Shown here: piece by piece, positions 17,486 to 25,807 of the stretch
How positions within the stretch are numbered: position 1 is the stretch's first letter
Layout: each line of letters starts with the position of its first letter
DNA from: Lutibacter litoralis
Lineage (GTDB): Bacteria > Bacteroidota > Bacteroidia > Flavobacteriales > Flavobacteriaceae
NCBI RefSeq assembly: GCF_014646675.1
Contig: NZ_BMNS01000004.1
Span: 97,958-161,957, forward strand
Length of the DNA: 64,000 nucleotides
Direction of reading: 5' to 3'
Translations under genes and position numbers: made by a program
The notes under the pieces: generated by a model
The model's input: the letters and a program-made list of their open reading frames with translations, nothing else
Told to the model about the DNA's origin: nothing
The model's database searches: none

Positions 17486-18547
17486 TTAATTTGAAATAAT
17501 TTTACCGTTTTCTTTAATAATTAATGTGTTGTTAGTAAAAGGACTTTTTACTGAAATATTATAACCTGTTGTGTGATTTTCTATTGTTGGCTGCAAGGTT
17601 TTATGATTTACAATAATGGCTTTTGTAGTTAAACTATCTATAGATGTTGCCCATTTTTTATGCTTTTGACGGTAGCTATTTTGTGCTTTGTATAAGTTGT
17701 ATAATTGCTCCTTAACGCTATCATCTTGCGGAATTGTAAAGGTATCTTTTGAACCAACTTCTTTTGATGAAAAATACACATAACCCCATTTTTCTGGTTC
17801 GTGCATATTTATAACTCCTTGTGGAGACCAAACCCAATTGTATTCGTGTAATAACTTACCAGCTACATCTTTTTTTCGTTGATATTTACCATCTTCTAAT
17901 TGATAATCCCAATTAACTCTTGAGAAATTAACTCTCCAATGTTTATTTTCAGGAACATTTTTTTCGAAGTAAGAAGTTTTATAAGCCTTCCAAGGAATTG
18001 CTAACTCTAATGTCCAACCTTGATCTTTATCTGTTGGATTGTTTATTGTTCCATCAACTTTAACAGCAGATTTTAAACCTGTTAAGGTCCAATCGTTTAA
18101 AGCGGCATTTCTCTCGCGATATGGTTTTGTAATAAATAAATCCCATACTGTATTTAAGGCATTAACTTCTAATTCGTAATAATTAAAAGTATCTCCATCT
18201 GGATCAATAAAAACTTCAAAATCGTTGTTATGAAAAATTATGGCATCGTGTTCTGTAATATCTGCCCAAACGTGCGGTTCTTCCATTTTTGCTAAAATAT
18301 AAAAGTAAGTTTCATCCCACATCATTTTAACATGCGTTTTGTAAGTTGGTTCTTTTACGCCTTCAATATCTATAAAAGTATCTGACCATTCTGTTTTACT
18401 CCAAGAAGTTTCAGTTGCTTCTCCATCAATTGTAATCGTTTCAGAAGTTTTATGTGCAATATAGCTTCTAGGAACATTATTTGTTGATTGTGCGCAACTT
18501 ACTGAAGTAAATAAACACAATAAAATGACTAACTTAAGTAATTTCAT
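17486..18547 (-). CDS. CBM9-like carbohydrate-binding lipoprotein
   Basis: 353 residues with an SPII-like signal (FTSVSC, Cys about 19, though the following AQ also allows SPI cleavage). A single beta-sandwich of the CBM9-like/DOMON-related type covers about residues 30-245: TITIDGEATETSWSKTEWS, VKMMWDETYFYILAKMEEP, NNDFEVFIDPDGD, YYELEVNALNTVWDL and GWTLELAIPWKAY. The last 100 residues are helical and unrecognised. Stand-alone proteins of this kind occur in Bacteroidota glycan loci and are thought to bind sugars. Here it may hold glycan or glycopeptide at the cell surface. Lies 11 bp after the GH130 gene. Confidence 0.8.
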   Translation of the reverse strand: MKLLKLVILLCLFTSVSCAQSTNNVPRSYIAHKTSETITIDGEATETSWSKTEWSDTFIDIEGVKEPTYKTHVKMMWDETYFYILAKMEEPHVWADITEHDAIIFHNNDFEVFIDPDGDTFNYYELEVNALNTVWDLFITKPYRERNAALNDWTLTGLKSAVKVDGTINNPTDKDQGWTLELAIPWKAYKTSYFEKNVPENKHWRVNFSRVNWDYQLEDGKYQRKKDVAGKLLHEYNWVWSPQGVINMHEPEKWGYVYFSSKEVGSKDTFTIPQDDSVKEQLYNLYKAQNSYRQKHKKWATSIDSLTTKAIIVNHKTLQPTIENHTTGYNISVKSPFTNNTLIIKENGKIISN

Positions 18548-18558
18548 ATCTAAAAAAA

Positions 18559-19524
18559 TTATAAACTATTATCTTTTGTATACTGAATTACTTCACTTAA
18601 TTTTCCGAATGCCATAGCAACAACAGTATCTGCTGCACCATAATATACTGCTAATTTATCTTCTTTAACATCGTGTAAAGCGGCACAAGGAAAAACTACA
18701 TTTGGTACATCACCAACTTGCTCGTAATTTACGTGAGGTCCTAATAAATAAGGTTGCGTTCTGTATTTTACCTTATCTGGTTCATTTTCATCTAAAATAG
18801 CTGCTCCCATTGCGTATCTAAATCCATTACAGGTATTTATTACACCGTGGTATAACATTAACCAACCTTCGTCGGTTAAAATTGGAATTGGGCCAGCGCC
18901 AATTTTTGTACATTGCCAGGCACTATCTTCAAAAGGTGTTGCTTTCATAACACAACGATGCTCGCCCCAATATTTCATATCTGGACTGTAACTTATGTAA
19001 ATATCTCCAAAAGGTGTATGTCCGTTATCACTTGGGCGACTTAACATAGCATATTTACCGTTAATTTTTTGTGGAAATAGTACACCATTTCTATTAAAAG
19101 GAAGAAATGCATTTTCACATTGAAAAAATTCAACAAAATCAAAGGTATAACCAATTCCAATAGTTGGGCCGTTATAACCATTGCACCAGGTAATCCAATA
19201 TCGGTCTTCAATAAAAACAACACGAGGATCATATTTATAGTCCGAATCTATCATTTCAGTATTTCCAGCTTTCATTTCAATTGGTTCATGGTTGATCTCC
19301 CAATCGATCCCATTTTTACTGAATCCAGCAAAAATATTCATTTGAACTGCTTTATTATCACATCTAAACACACCAGCAAACCCATCTTTAAAAGGTACAA
19401 TAGCACTGTTAAAAATACTGTTTGAACTAGGTATTTGATCTCGTTTTATAATTGGATTATCAGAATATCTCCAAATTACTTCGTTACTATCTGCCGGTTT
19501 ATCTTGCCAAGGAATTGTATTCAC
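18559..19524 (-). CDS. GH130 beta-1,4-mannosyl-N-acetylglucosamine phosphorylase
   Basis: 321 residues without a signal peptide, so cytoplasmic. The start is GTG at 19524; no in-frame ATG occurs before the conserved IPWQDKP and [11 protein letters not shown] region, which supports it. Five-bladed propeller landmarks: [74 protein letters not shown] and [10 protein letters not shown]. This resembles the GH130 group that phosphorolyses Man-beta-1,4-GlcNAc to alpha-mannose-1-phosphate and GlcNAc, the final step for the N-glycan core, rather than the mannan-type group. Its lack of export signal and its position 39 bp after the symporter gene suggest import and breakdown of this disaccharide. Confidence 0.92.
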   Translation of the reverse strand: MNTIPWQDKPADSNEVIWRYSDNPIIKRDQIPSSNSIFNSAIVPFKDGFAGVFRCDNKAVQMNIFAGFSKNGIDWEINHEPIEMKAGNTEMIDSDYKYDPRVVFIEDRYWITWCNGYNGPTIGIGYTFDFVEFFQCENAFLPFNRNGVLFPQKINGKYAMLSRPSDNGHTPFGDIYISYSPDMKYWGEHRCVMKATPFEDSAWQCTKIGAGPIPILTDEGWLMLYHGVINTCNGFRYAMGAAILDENEPDKVKYRTQPYLLGPHVNYEQVGDVPNVVFPCAALHDVKEDKLAVYYGAADTVVAMAFGKLSEVIQYTKDNSL

Positions 19525-19563
19525 TATCTTATTATTTTATATTTTATTAATTTATTTATCTCT

Positions 19564-21444
19564 CTAATTAGGTAACTTTCTTACTCTATCTAACCACGTA
19601 AATTTAAGAATTACAGAGGTTATAATAAAAATTACCAATGCTATTAATGTTTTTGGGTAATCTCTAATCATTAAATAAATTGGCAATATAATCATACTAG
19701 ATTGCCAAATAATACCAACAACGCAATTTCCCATATCCAACCAAAATTCAGAATTTTTCTCTGCATTCTTGTCATCCTTTTTTAATTCATTTAAAACAGG
19801 TTTCCAAAAACCCCAAGGATGCACATTTTTATAAAATGCTTTTAACACTTCCATATTTGTTGGAGCAGTAAAATAGGTTCCTAAAAAAGAACCTAGCAAT
19901 GAAAAACCAAATATTATTGGAAATAAGTAGATTGCTGATACATTAGATAACTCATAAAGTAAAGAACCATCTGTAAAGTTTGTTTTATTTTGATCTAATA
20001 AAAATTGTAAACTTGCTACAATTAAACCAGCTAACATTCCCCAAAAATATCCCCAGCCATTAAATCTCCACCAAATCCATTTTAAAAAGTTTGCGGCTAC
20101 ATAACCACCAAAAAGCGCACTTGTAATCCACAAAGTTAGTGAGTTTATAGAGTCTGCAAAAAAGCCCATAAAAACTCCTAAACCTACAACTGCAAATGAG
20201 GCAATATGACTTGCTTTTATATAATGTTTATCGCTTGCAATTGGCTTAAAATATTTCTTATAAATATCGTTTACTATATATGCAGGTCCAGCATTAACAA
20301 AAGCCGAAAATGTACTCATAAATGCAGCTAACAATCCTGCAAGCAATAATCCTTTAATACCAACTGGCACGTGAAAATTAATTACTTTTGGCAATATAAT
20401 TTCTAAATCTGCACCTGTTAAATTTGGATTGGCAATCATTTCAGGAGTTAACACAACTAATGCAATAACTACAACACCTCCAATTAACAAATATCTTGGA
20501 ATGAACAATATTAAGTTGGTAAAACCTGCCATATATGCCGCCTCCTTAACTGTTTTTGTTGATAAAATACGTTGCATGTCGAAACTAGGAGTTGGTCCTG
20601 CAATACTTGCAAAAAACCCTTTAAACAAACTCATTCCAATTAAAGCTCCAAACATTTTATAACCTTCAGAATCTACTAAATCGTTAAAAGCTTGATACTT
20701 AGAAGCGTCCCAATGCGTATCTAACTCCCAACCAAAAAATACATTTTTCCATTCGTTGGTTATTACATTCGCTATATCCGCATCACTGAATGCAAAAAAG
20801 GCATACCCTGCAACTAAAATACCTGCAATTACCATAATACCATATTGTAAAACTTCAGTTGCAACAACCGAAAACATACCTCCTTTTATAGTATAAATTG
20901 TAGTAAGAAATATGATAATTAATGCGTACGACTGTTCAGAATTAAAAAGTATTGAATTACCAATTTGCAAGGTTAAATCCCAAGGTAAAATAACAGTCAT
21001 AAATTTACCAACACCTTCAAAAAAGTATGCTATAAAACCAATTGCCGCTACAACGGCAAAAATTGCAACAATTTTATGAGAAGCTCTACCTGCTTTATCA
21101 TCACCAAAACGCGTTAAAATCCACTCGGAGCCTGTCATTATATTTGATCTTCTAATCCAAACGGCTAAAAACATCATTATAAAAATTTGATTCCAAATAG
21201 GCCATAACCACATTAACATAAAACTTTTAGCTCCGTAAAGAAAAAGCCAACCTACCATTAAAGCTGTTCCAGAAATATCAAACATTCCAGATCCATTACT
21301 TAAACCTAAAAAATACCATTTAATATTATTACCTCCAAGAAAGTAAGAGTTTAATCCTTTAGAAGCTTTTTTAGAAACCCAAATACCAACAAATAGCGTT
21401 AGTAAAACATATATTGCAATTATTGATGCATCAATTATATTCAT
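19564..21444 (-). CDS. Sodium/solute symporter (SSS family), putative glycan-fragment importer
   Basis: 626 residues with about 14-15 hydrophobic segments in the LeuT-like SSS layout. It starts IIDASIIAIYVLLTLFVGIWVSKKA and has GNNIKWYFLGLSNGSG and FAAS-like helix 1-5 features, TPSFDMQRILSTKTVKEA (SSS loop) and GLLLAGLLAAFMSTFSAF (helix 8 region with Ser/Thr sodium ligands). SSS carriers use the sodium gradient to import sugars, amino acids or related solutes across the inner membrane. Located between a GH92 gene (14 bp) and the cytoplasmic GH130 gene, it is the only transporter in the operon; Man-beta-1,4-GlcNAc, mannose or GlcNAc are the likely cargo by context only. Confidence 0.92.
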   Translation of the reverse strand: MNIIDASIIAIYVLLTLFVGIWVSKKASKGLNSYFLGGNNIKWYFLGLSNGSGMFDISGTALMVGWLFLYGAKSFMLMWLWPIWNQIFIMMFLAVWIRRSNIMTGSEWILTRFGDDKAGRASHKIVAIFAVVAAIGFIAYFFEGVGKFMTVILPWDLTLQIGNSILFNSEQSYALIIIFLTTIYTIKGGMFSVVATEVLQYGIMVIAGILVAGYAFFAFSDADIANVITNEWKNVFFGWELDTHWDASKYQAFNDLVDSEGYKMFGALIGMSLFKGFFASIAGPTPSFDMQRILSTKTVKEAAYMAGFTNLILFIPRYLLIGGVVVIALVVLTPEMIANPNLTGADLEIILPKVINFHVPVGIKGLLLAGLLAAFMSTFSAFVNAGPAYIVNDIYKKYFKPIASDKHYIKASHIASFAVVGLGVFMGFFADSINSLTLWITSALFGGYVAANFLKWIWWRFNGWGYFWGMLAGLIVASLQFLLDQNKTNFTDGSLLYELSNVSAIYLFPIIFGFSLLGSFLGTYFTAPTNMEVLKAFYKNVHPWGFWKPVLNELKKDDKNAEKNSEFWLDMGNCVVGIIWQSSMIILPIYLMIRDYPKTLIALVIFIITSVILKFTWLDRVRKLPN

Positions 21445-21458
21445 TCTTATAATTATTC

Positions 21459-23720
21459 TTAATTAGTGATTCCCCAGTTTTTATTTGGAGTATTTCCCAT
21501 TACAAATTGAAGCGTACCACCTGTCATAATTTGTTTATGACTTATAAAAGTTTTGCTAAATTCTTCTCCATTTAATGTAGCTGATTGGATGTACATATTT
21601 TCATCTGATACATTTTCTGCTTTTATAGTAAAGGAAATGTCTTCAGAAATTTTTATAGTTGAAGTTTTAAATAACGGACTTCCTATTTGGTATTCTCCAG
21701 AAGCTGGACTGTATGGATACAATCCCATTGCACTAAACACGTACCAAGCCGACATTTGCCCGCAATCTTCATTACCACTTAATCCGTCTGGCGTAGTATT
21801 ATATTGTGTTTTTAATATTTCACGCACCCAATATTGTGTTTTCCAAGGTTTATTAGCAAAATTGTACATATACGCAATGTGATGACTAGGCTCGTTTCCG
21901 TGTGCATATTGACCAATTAAACCGGTAATATCTGCCGAAACATCATCTCCCGTAATTTCTGAAGATTCTGTAAATAATTGCTCTAGCATATCCGTAAATT
22001 TAGCTTCACTACCATGCATTTGAATTAAATTTTCAACATCGTGTAATACAAACCAACTGTGTTGCCACGCATTTCCTTCGGTATATTCAGCATTTATTCT
22101 ATGCGCAGAATATTTTGGATCGAATGGTTCTTTCCAAGCAGTTCCAGCTTCATTTTTACCACGCATAAAACCTGTTTCAGCATCAAATAAATGTTCATAA
22201 GCTTTTGAACGATTCATAAAATAAGTGTAATCTTCTTCTTCACCCAATTCTTTTGCAATTTGCGCTACACACCAATCGTTATAAGCATATTCTAATGTAA
22301 TTGTTACAGATTCATCTAATAAATTATGAGGAATATATCCGAATTTTTTATAATGATCTAAGCCTCTTTCATCTTGCATCATTGTAGTTTTCATAGCTTC
22401 ATACGCCTTATTTATATCAAAACCTTTAATACCTTTAGTATACGCTTCTGCAATTACTGGAATGGAATGATAACCCGTCATAGTATTTGTTTCATTTCCG
22501 TATAAAGTCCAAACAGGCAGAATCTTGTTTGTTTGATAATATGCTAACATAGAATTGATAATATCTGCAACTATATCTTGAGCAGTAAACGTTAATAATG
22601 GATGCTCTGCTCTAAAAGTATCCCAAAGAGATAGTGTTGAATACGCTGTATAATTTTCAGCTTTCACAATTTCATCATTCTCTTTTCTAAATTCACCATT
22701 CACATCACTAAAAGTTACAGGTGCAACTTGTGTATGGTATAAAGCGGTATAAAAAATGGTTTTTAAATCTTCGTTATCGGTTTCAATAGTGATATTGGTT
22801 AAATTTTCATTCCAAGTTTCGGAAGCTTCATTTTTTACTGTTTCAAAACTAATTTCTTCTTTTGATAAATTTGCCAATGCATTTGCTTCACTCACAGAAG
22901 AAACTGCTACTTTAACTAATAGTTTGTTCGTGTTTTCTGAACTAAAAAAGAGTTGTGCAAATGCTTTTTCTCCTTCAACAGTTGTTACATCATTTTTATA
23001 ACTTCCATCGTTCAACAATTCATATTTTTCTATTGGTTTAGAAAATCTCGCAACAAAAAATACTTTTTGATTTTTTGCCCAACCAGTGCTATGCCTATAT
23101 CCTGAAATTGTGTTTTTATCGATTACACTAATTTTTGAAGCCGTTGTTTTATCCCAATTTATGGCAAAACCTAAATCTATAACTACAGATTGTGTATCGT
23201 TTTCTGCAAAGGTATATTTATGAAAACCGGTTCTTAAACTTGAAGTTAATTCTGCTTTTATATTAAAATCTTTTAACTGAACGCTATAATAACCTGGTGA
23301 AGCATTTTCTTCTTCATGAGAATACAGTGATTTATAAGGAACATCATCTCTAGTTTTAACTTCAACAGCCAAATCAACTTTTTTATTAACCGGCATTAAT
23401 CGTATATCTGCCAAATCTCCAATACCTGTTCCACTTAAATGCAAATGGCTGAAACCAATGGTTATAGAATCTGAATAATGATATCCAGAACACCAATCCC
23501 AACTTGAGACTCCATTATCTGGACTTACTTGTAACATTCCAAAAGGCACGGTTGCACCAGGATAAGTATGTCCGTGGCCTCCAGTTCCAATAAAAGGATT
23601 AACAAATTTTGTAAGATTTATTTGGGGAATTGTTTTAATTTCGTTTTTCGAATCTTTACAAGAACTAGTTCCAACCAAAATCACTATTAAAAAAAATAGT
23701 TGTAGATACTTTATTTTCAT
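21459..23720 (-). CDS. GH92 alpha-mannosidase lipoprotein, first gene of the operon
   Basis: 753 residues from the ATG at 23720; the open frame extends to 23753 only via a TTG, and the ATG start gives a normal SPII signal (GTSSC, Cys about 20). Motifs: FVNPFIGTGGHGHTYPGA, FSHLHLSGTGIGDLAD, SLWDTFRAEHPLL, TEGNAWQHSW (Glu548, candidate acid), YAHGNEPSHHIAYMYN and GNEDCGQMSAWYVFSAMGLYP. It is the closest paralogue of the 14116-16356 enzyme. As a calcium-dependent exo-alpha-mannosidase it would trim high-mannose or core mannose residues. It is promoter-proximal, facing the divergent LytS/LytTR genes across 126 bp. Confidence 0.94.
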   Translation of the reverse strand: MKIKYLQLFFLIVILVGTSSCKDSKNEIKTIPQINLTKFVNPFIGTGGHGHTYPGATVPFGMLQVSPDNGVSSWDWCSGYHYSDSITIGFSHLHLSGTGIGDLADIRLMPVNKKVDLAVEVKTRDDVPYKSLYSHEEENASPGYYSVQLKDFNIKAELTSSLRTGFHKYTFAENDTQSVVIDLGFAINWDKTTASKISVIDKNTISGYRHSTGWAKNQKVFFVARFSKPIEKYELLNDGSYKNDVTTVEGEKAFAQLFFSSENTNKLLVKVAVSSVSEANALANLSKEEISFETVKNEASETWNENLTNITIETDNEDLKTIFYTALYHTQVAPVTFSDVNGEFRKENDEIVKAENYTAYSTLSLWDTFRAEHPLLTFTAQDIVADIINSMLAYYQTNKILPVWTLYGNETNTMTGYHSIPVIAEAYTKGIKGFDINKAYEAMKTTMMQDERGLDHYKKFGYIPHNLLDESVTITLEYAYNDWCVAQIAKELGEEEDYTYFMNRSKAYEHLFDAETGFMRGKNEAGTAWKEPFDPKYSAHRINAEYTEGNAWQHSWFVLHDVENLIQMHGSEAKFTDMLEQLFTESSEITGDDVSADITGLIGQYAHGNEPSHHIAYMYNFANKPWKTQYWVREILKTQYNTTPDGLSGNEDCGQMSAWYVFSAMGLYPYSPASGEYQIGSPLFKTSTIKISEDISFTIKAENVSDENMYIQSATLNGEEFSKTFISHKQIMTGGTLQFVMGNTPNKNWGITN

Positions 23721-23812
23721 TATTTCTAAAGTTTTAACTTTTGTATTTTTCAATTTAGTTATAAATATTATTTATTTTAGTGATTTTGAAAAAAAAATTA
23801 GACAAATAACAC

Positions 23813-23828
23813 TTAAACTAAGTTAAAC
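23813..23828. promoter_or_regulatory. TTAAAC direct repeat, candidate operator in divergent region
   Basis: The hexamer TTAAAC occurs at 23813-23818 and 23823-23828, exactly one helical turn apart, and the two overlap a small AACTAAGTT dyad. The site lies in the 126-bp region between the N-glycan operon and the sensor gene, 19-34 bp before the sensor ATG. It is a candidate binding site for the neighbouring LytTR regulator or another regulator. LytTR sites usually have wider spacing, so this is tentative. Confidence 0.35.
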
Positions 23829-23846
23829 ACAAAAAAACATACTACA

Positions 23847-24926
23847 ATGTCGGTAACAAACTATAAAGTCTCATCTGTTTCATCTAATATTAGAGAAATA
23901 TCATTACGACATCATATTATATTTTGGTCTTTATATTTTATGTTTAATACACTACGCTGGGGAAGTTATTTTGGTGATTACTCTTACTCTTTAAAAACGA
24001 ACCTTATTGGATTTCCAATACACATGACACTCTGTTACTTAAACGTTTATGTGTTTATGCCGAAATTTGTTTTTAAAAAAAAATACCTTGCCTACATTAG
24101 TCTTTTAGTAACTTCACTTTTTGTAATGCTACTTGTAAAATTTAATTTAACGTATTATTTGGTAAGTGAAAATGTATGGCCAGAAGGCACTGAAGTTATT
24201 AGTAAATTAACCTTTAATTACTCAGTCGATATGATGATTGGAGAATTGTATGTAATTACATTTGTTACTGCAATTAAAATTACAATGGACTGGCTAAAAG
24301 AACACAAAAGAGTTACCGATTTAGAAAAAGCAAAATTAGAAACCGAATTGTTATTTTTACGCACACAAATTTCACCACATTTCTTTTTTAATACACTGAA
24401 TAACATTTATTCTTTATCACTAGAAAATTCTAACAAAACATCAAAAATAATTTTAAAACTCTCTGAATTAATGCGTTATTTTTTATATGAAACTAAAAAA
24501 AACAAGCAAAGTTTAGAAAAAGAAGTTCTAAGCATTCAAAATTATTTAGAATTAGAAAGAATACGATTTGACGAGAATCTGGAAATAAATATGGATATTT
24601 CTGGCGACATACAAAATAAAAAAATTGCACCAATGTTATTGCTCTCATTTATTGAAAACGCCTTTAAACATGGTGCAAATAAAAATATTGGAAAAATTAA
24701 AATTGATATTGATTTTTTAATTAAAGATGGTTTTCTTTACTTTACAATAGCTAATCCAATACCGTCAAAAGATCACGGATCTCAACAAAAAAATACATCT
24801 GGTGGAATTGGTTTAGAAAATGTAAAAAAAAGGTTAGCTTTGGGCTATAAAAAGAACGAGTACGATTTGAAGATAGAAGAAAAAAATAACGTGTTTAAAG
24901 TGGCGCTTAAAATTAAACTAAAATGA
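23847..24926 (+). CDS. LytS-type sensor histidine kinase
   Basis: 359 residues. Four hydrophobic segments lie in residues about 20-145, with no obvious sensor domain outside the membrane. After a short coiled stretch comes the His_kinase domain: LRTQISPHFFFNTLNNIYSL with the phospho-accepting His, then an HATPase_c with SFIENAFKHGANK (N box) and SGGIGLENVKKRL (G box). Partner of the LytTR regulator, whose ATG overlaps its stop by 4 bp (ATGA). It is transcribed away from the N-glycan operon and probably controls it. The signal sensed is unknown; no periplasmic two-component hybrid or SusR-type regulator is present. Confidence 0.92.
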   Translation: MSVTNYKVSSVSSNIREISLRHHIIFWSLYFMFNTLRWGSYFGDYSYSLKTNLIGFPIHMTLCYLNVYVFMPKFVFKKKYLAYISLLVTSLFVMLLVKFNLTYYLVSENVWPEGTEVISKLTFNYSVDMMIGELYVITFVTAIKITMDWLKEHKRVTDLEKAKLETELLFLRTQISPHFFFNTLNNIYSLSLENSNKTSKIILKLSELMRYFLYETKKNKQSLEKEVLSIQNYLELERIRFDENLEINMDISGDIQNKKIAPMLLLSFIENAFKHGANKNIGKIKIDIDFLIKDGFLYFTIANPIPSKDHGSQQKNTSGGIGLENVKKRLALGYKKNEYDLKIEEKNNVFKVALKIKLK

Positions 24927-25624
24927 AAACAAAATGCCTAATTATTGATGATGAACCTTTGGCTATAAATGTTATAAAAAATCATTTAAAAGAGTTTAAT
25001 GATATTGAATTGGTGAGCACTTTTACCAATGCCATTGATGCTTTAACTTTTTTAAAAGACAATACAGTAGATCTTATTTTTTTAGATATTAACATGCCTT
25101 TACTTGATGGCTTAAATTTTATAAAATCACTCGAAAAAAAACCTCTAATAATTATAACAACTGCACATATTGAATATGCTGTTGAATCTTTTGAATTAGA
25201 TGTATTAGATTATCTTGTAAAACCAATTCCTTTTCCAAGATTTGTAAAAGCTGTAAATAAATTTTTTAAAAATTTGAACACACAACAAGTAAACAAATCT
25301 CAAACCGAAAAACCATATTTTTTTATAAAAATAGATAAAAAGAAAATGAAAAAAATCTATTTAGATGAGATTTTGGTTATTGAAAGTTTAAAAGATTATT
25401 TAAAAATTACAACAGAAAGCAACAGGTTTATAATTCATCAGACACTTTCTAGTTTTACAGAACAACTACCTGAAGATAATTTTATACGTATACACAGATC
25501 TTACACCATAGCAATAGATAAAATTGACACTATAGAGGGTAATAGCGTTGAAATAGCCGGAGTGAGATATCCTTTTGGAAGAACCTATATTGAAGAAGTA
25601 AAGAATAAAATTTTAAATTTGTAA
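24923..25624 (+). CDS. LytTR-family response regulator
   Basis: 233 residues. Receiver domain (1-120) with acidic pair DDEPLA, phospho-acceptor Asp in DLIFLDINMPLLDG, and Lys in YLVKPIPF. The LytTR DNA-binding domain (about 130-233) shows LDEILVIESLKDYLKITT, FIRIHRSYTIAIDKID and VRYPFGRTYIEEV. Translationally coupled to the sensor through an ATGA overlap. Such pairs regulate adjacent operons in Bacteroidota; the divergent N-glycan operon is the obvious candidate target. Not linked to the trkA gene, which has its own promoter box 70 bp downstream. Confidence 0.93.
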   Translation: MKTKCLIIDDEPLAINVIKNHLKEFNDIELVSTFTNAIDALTFLKDNTVDLIFLDINMPLLDGLNFIKSLEKKPLIIITTAHIEYAVESFELDVLDYLVKPIPFPRFVKAVNKFFKNLNTQQVNKSQTEKPYFFIKIDKKKMKKIYLDEILVIESLKDYLKITTESNRFIIHQTLSSFTEQLPEDNFIRIHRSYTIAIDKIDTIEGNSVEIAGVRYPFGRTYIEEVKNKILNL

Positions 25625-25695
25625 ATAATTCATCCTTTCAACTTTTAAAATTAGAATTAGTATTCTTAAAAATCAATTTTATAAAATAAGTATAA

Positions 25696-25703
25696 TATCT
25701 TTG
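25696..25703 (+). promoter_or_regulatory. TAnnTTTG -7 box, probable trkAH promoter
   Basis: TATCTTTG matches the Bacteroidota primary sigma -7 consensus TAnnTTTG and lies about 104 bp before trkA. No good TTTG -33 element is visible. The 183-bp gap between the regulator and trkA holds nothing else that I recognise. Confidence 0.55.
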
Positions 25704-25807
25704 TATTAAATTAAACGTTTGAAATAAGCCAAGATATCAAGGTTAATACCAACCAAAAAATTATAGGCCAATTTTACAAACAATTCAAAAACAATAAATA
25801 ATATTAG

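Noticed and set aside
23721..23753. Upstream TTG start for the first GH92 gene
   Set aside because: The ATG at 23720 gives a standard lipoprotein signal peptide; the extension would be charged and would block it.
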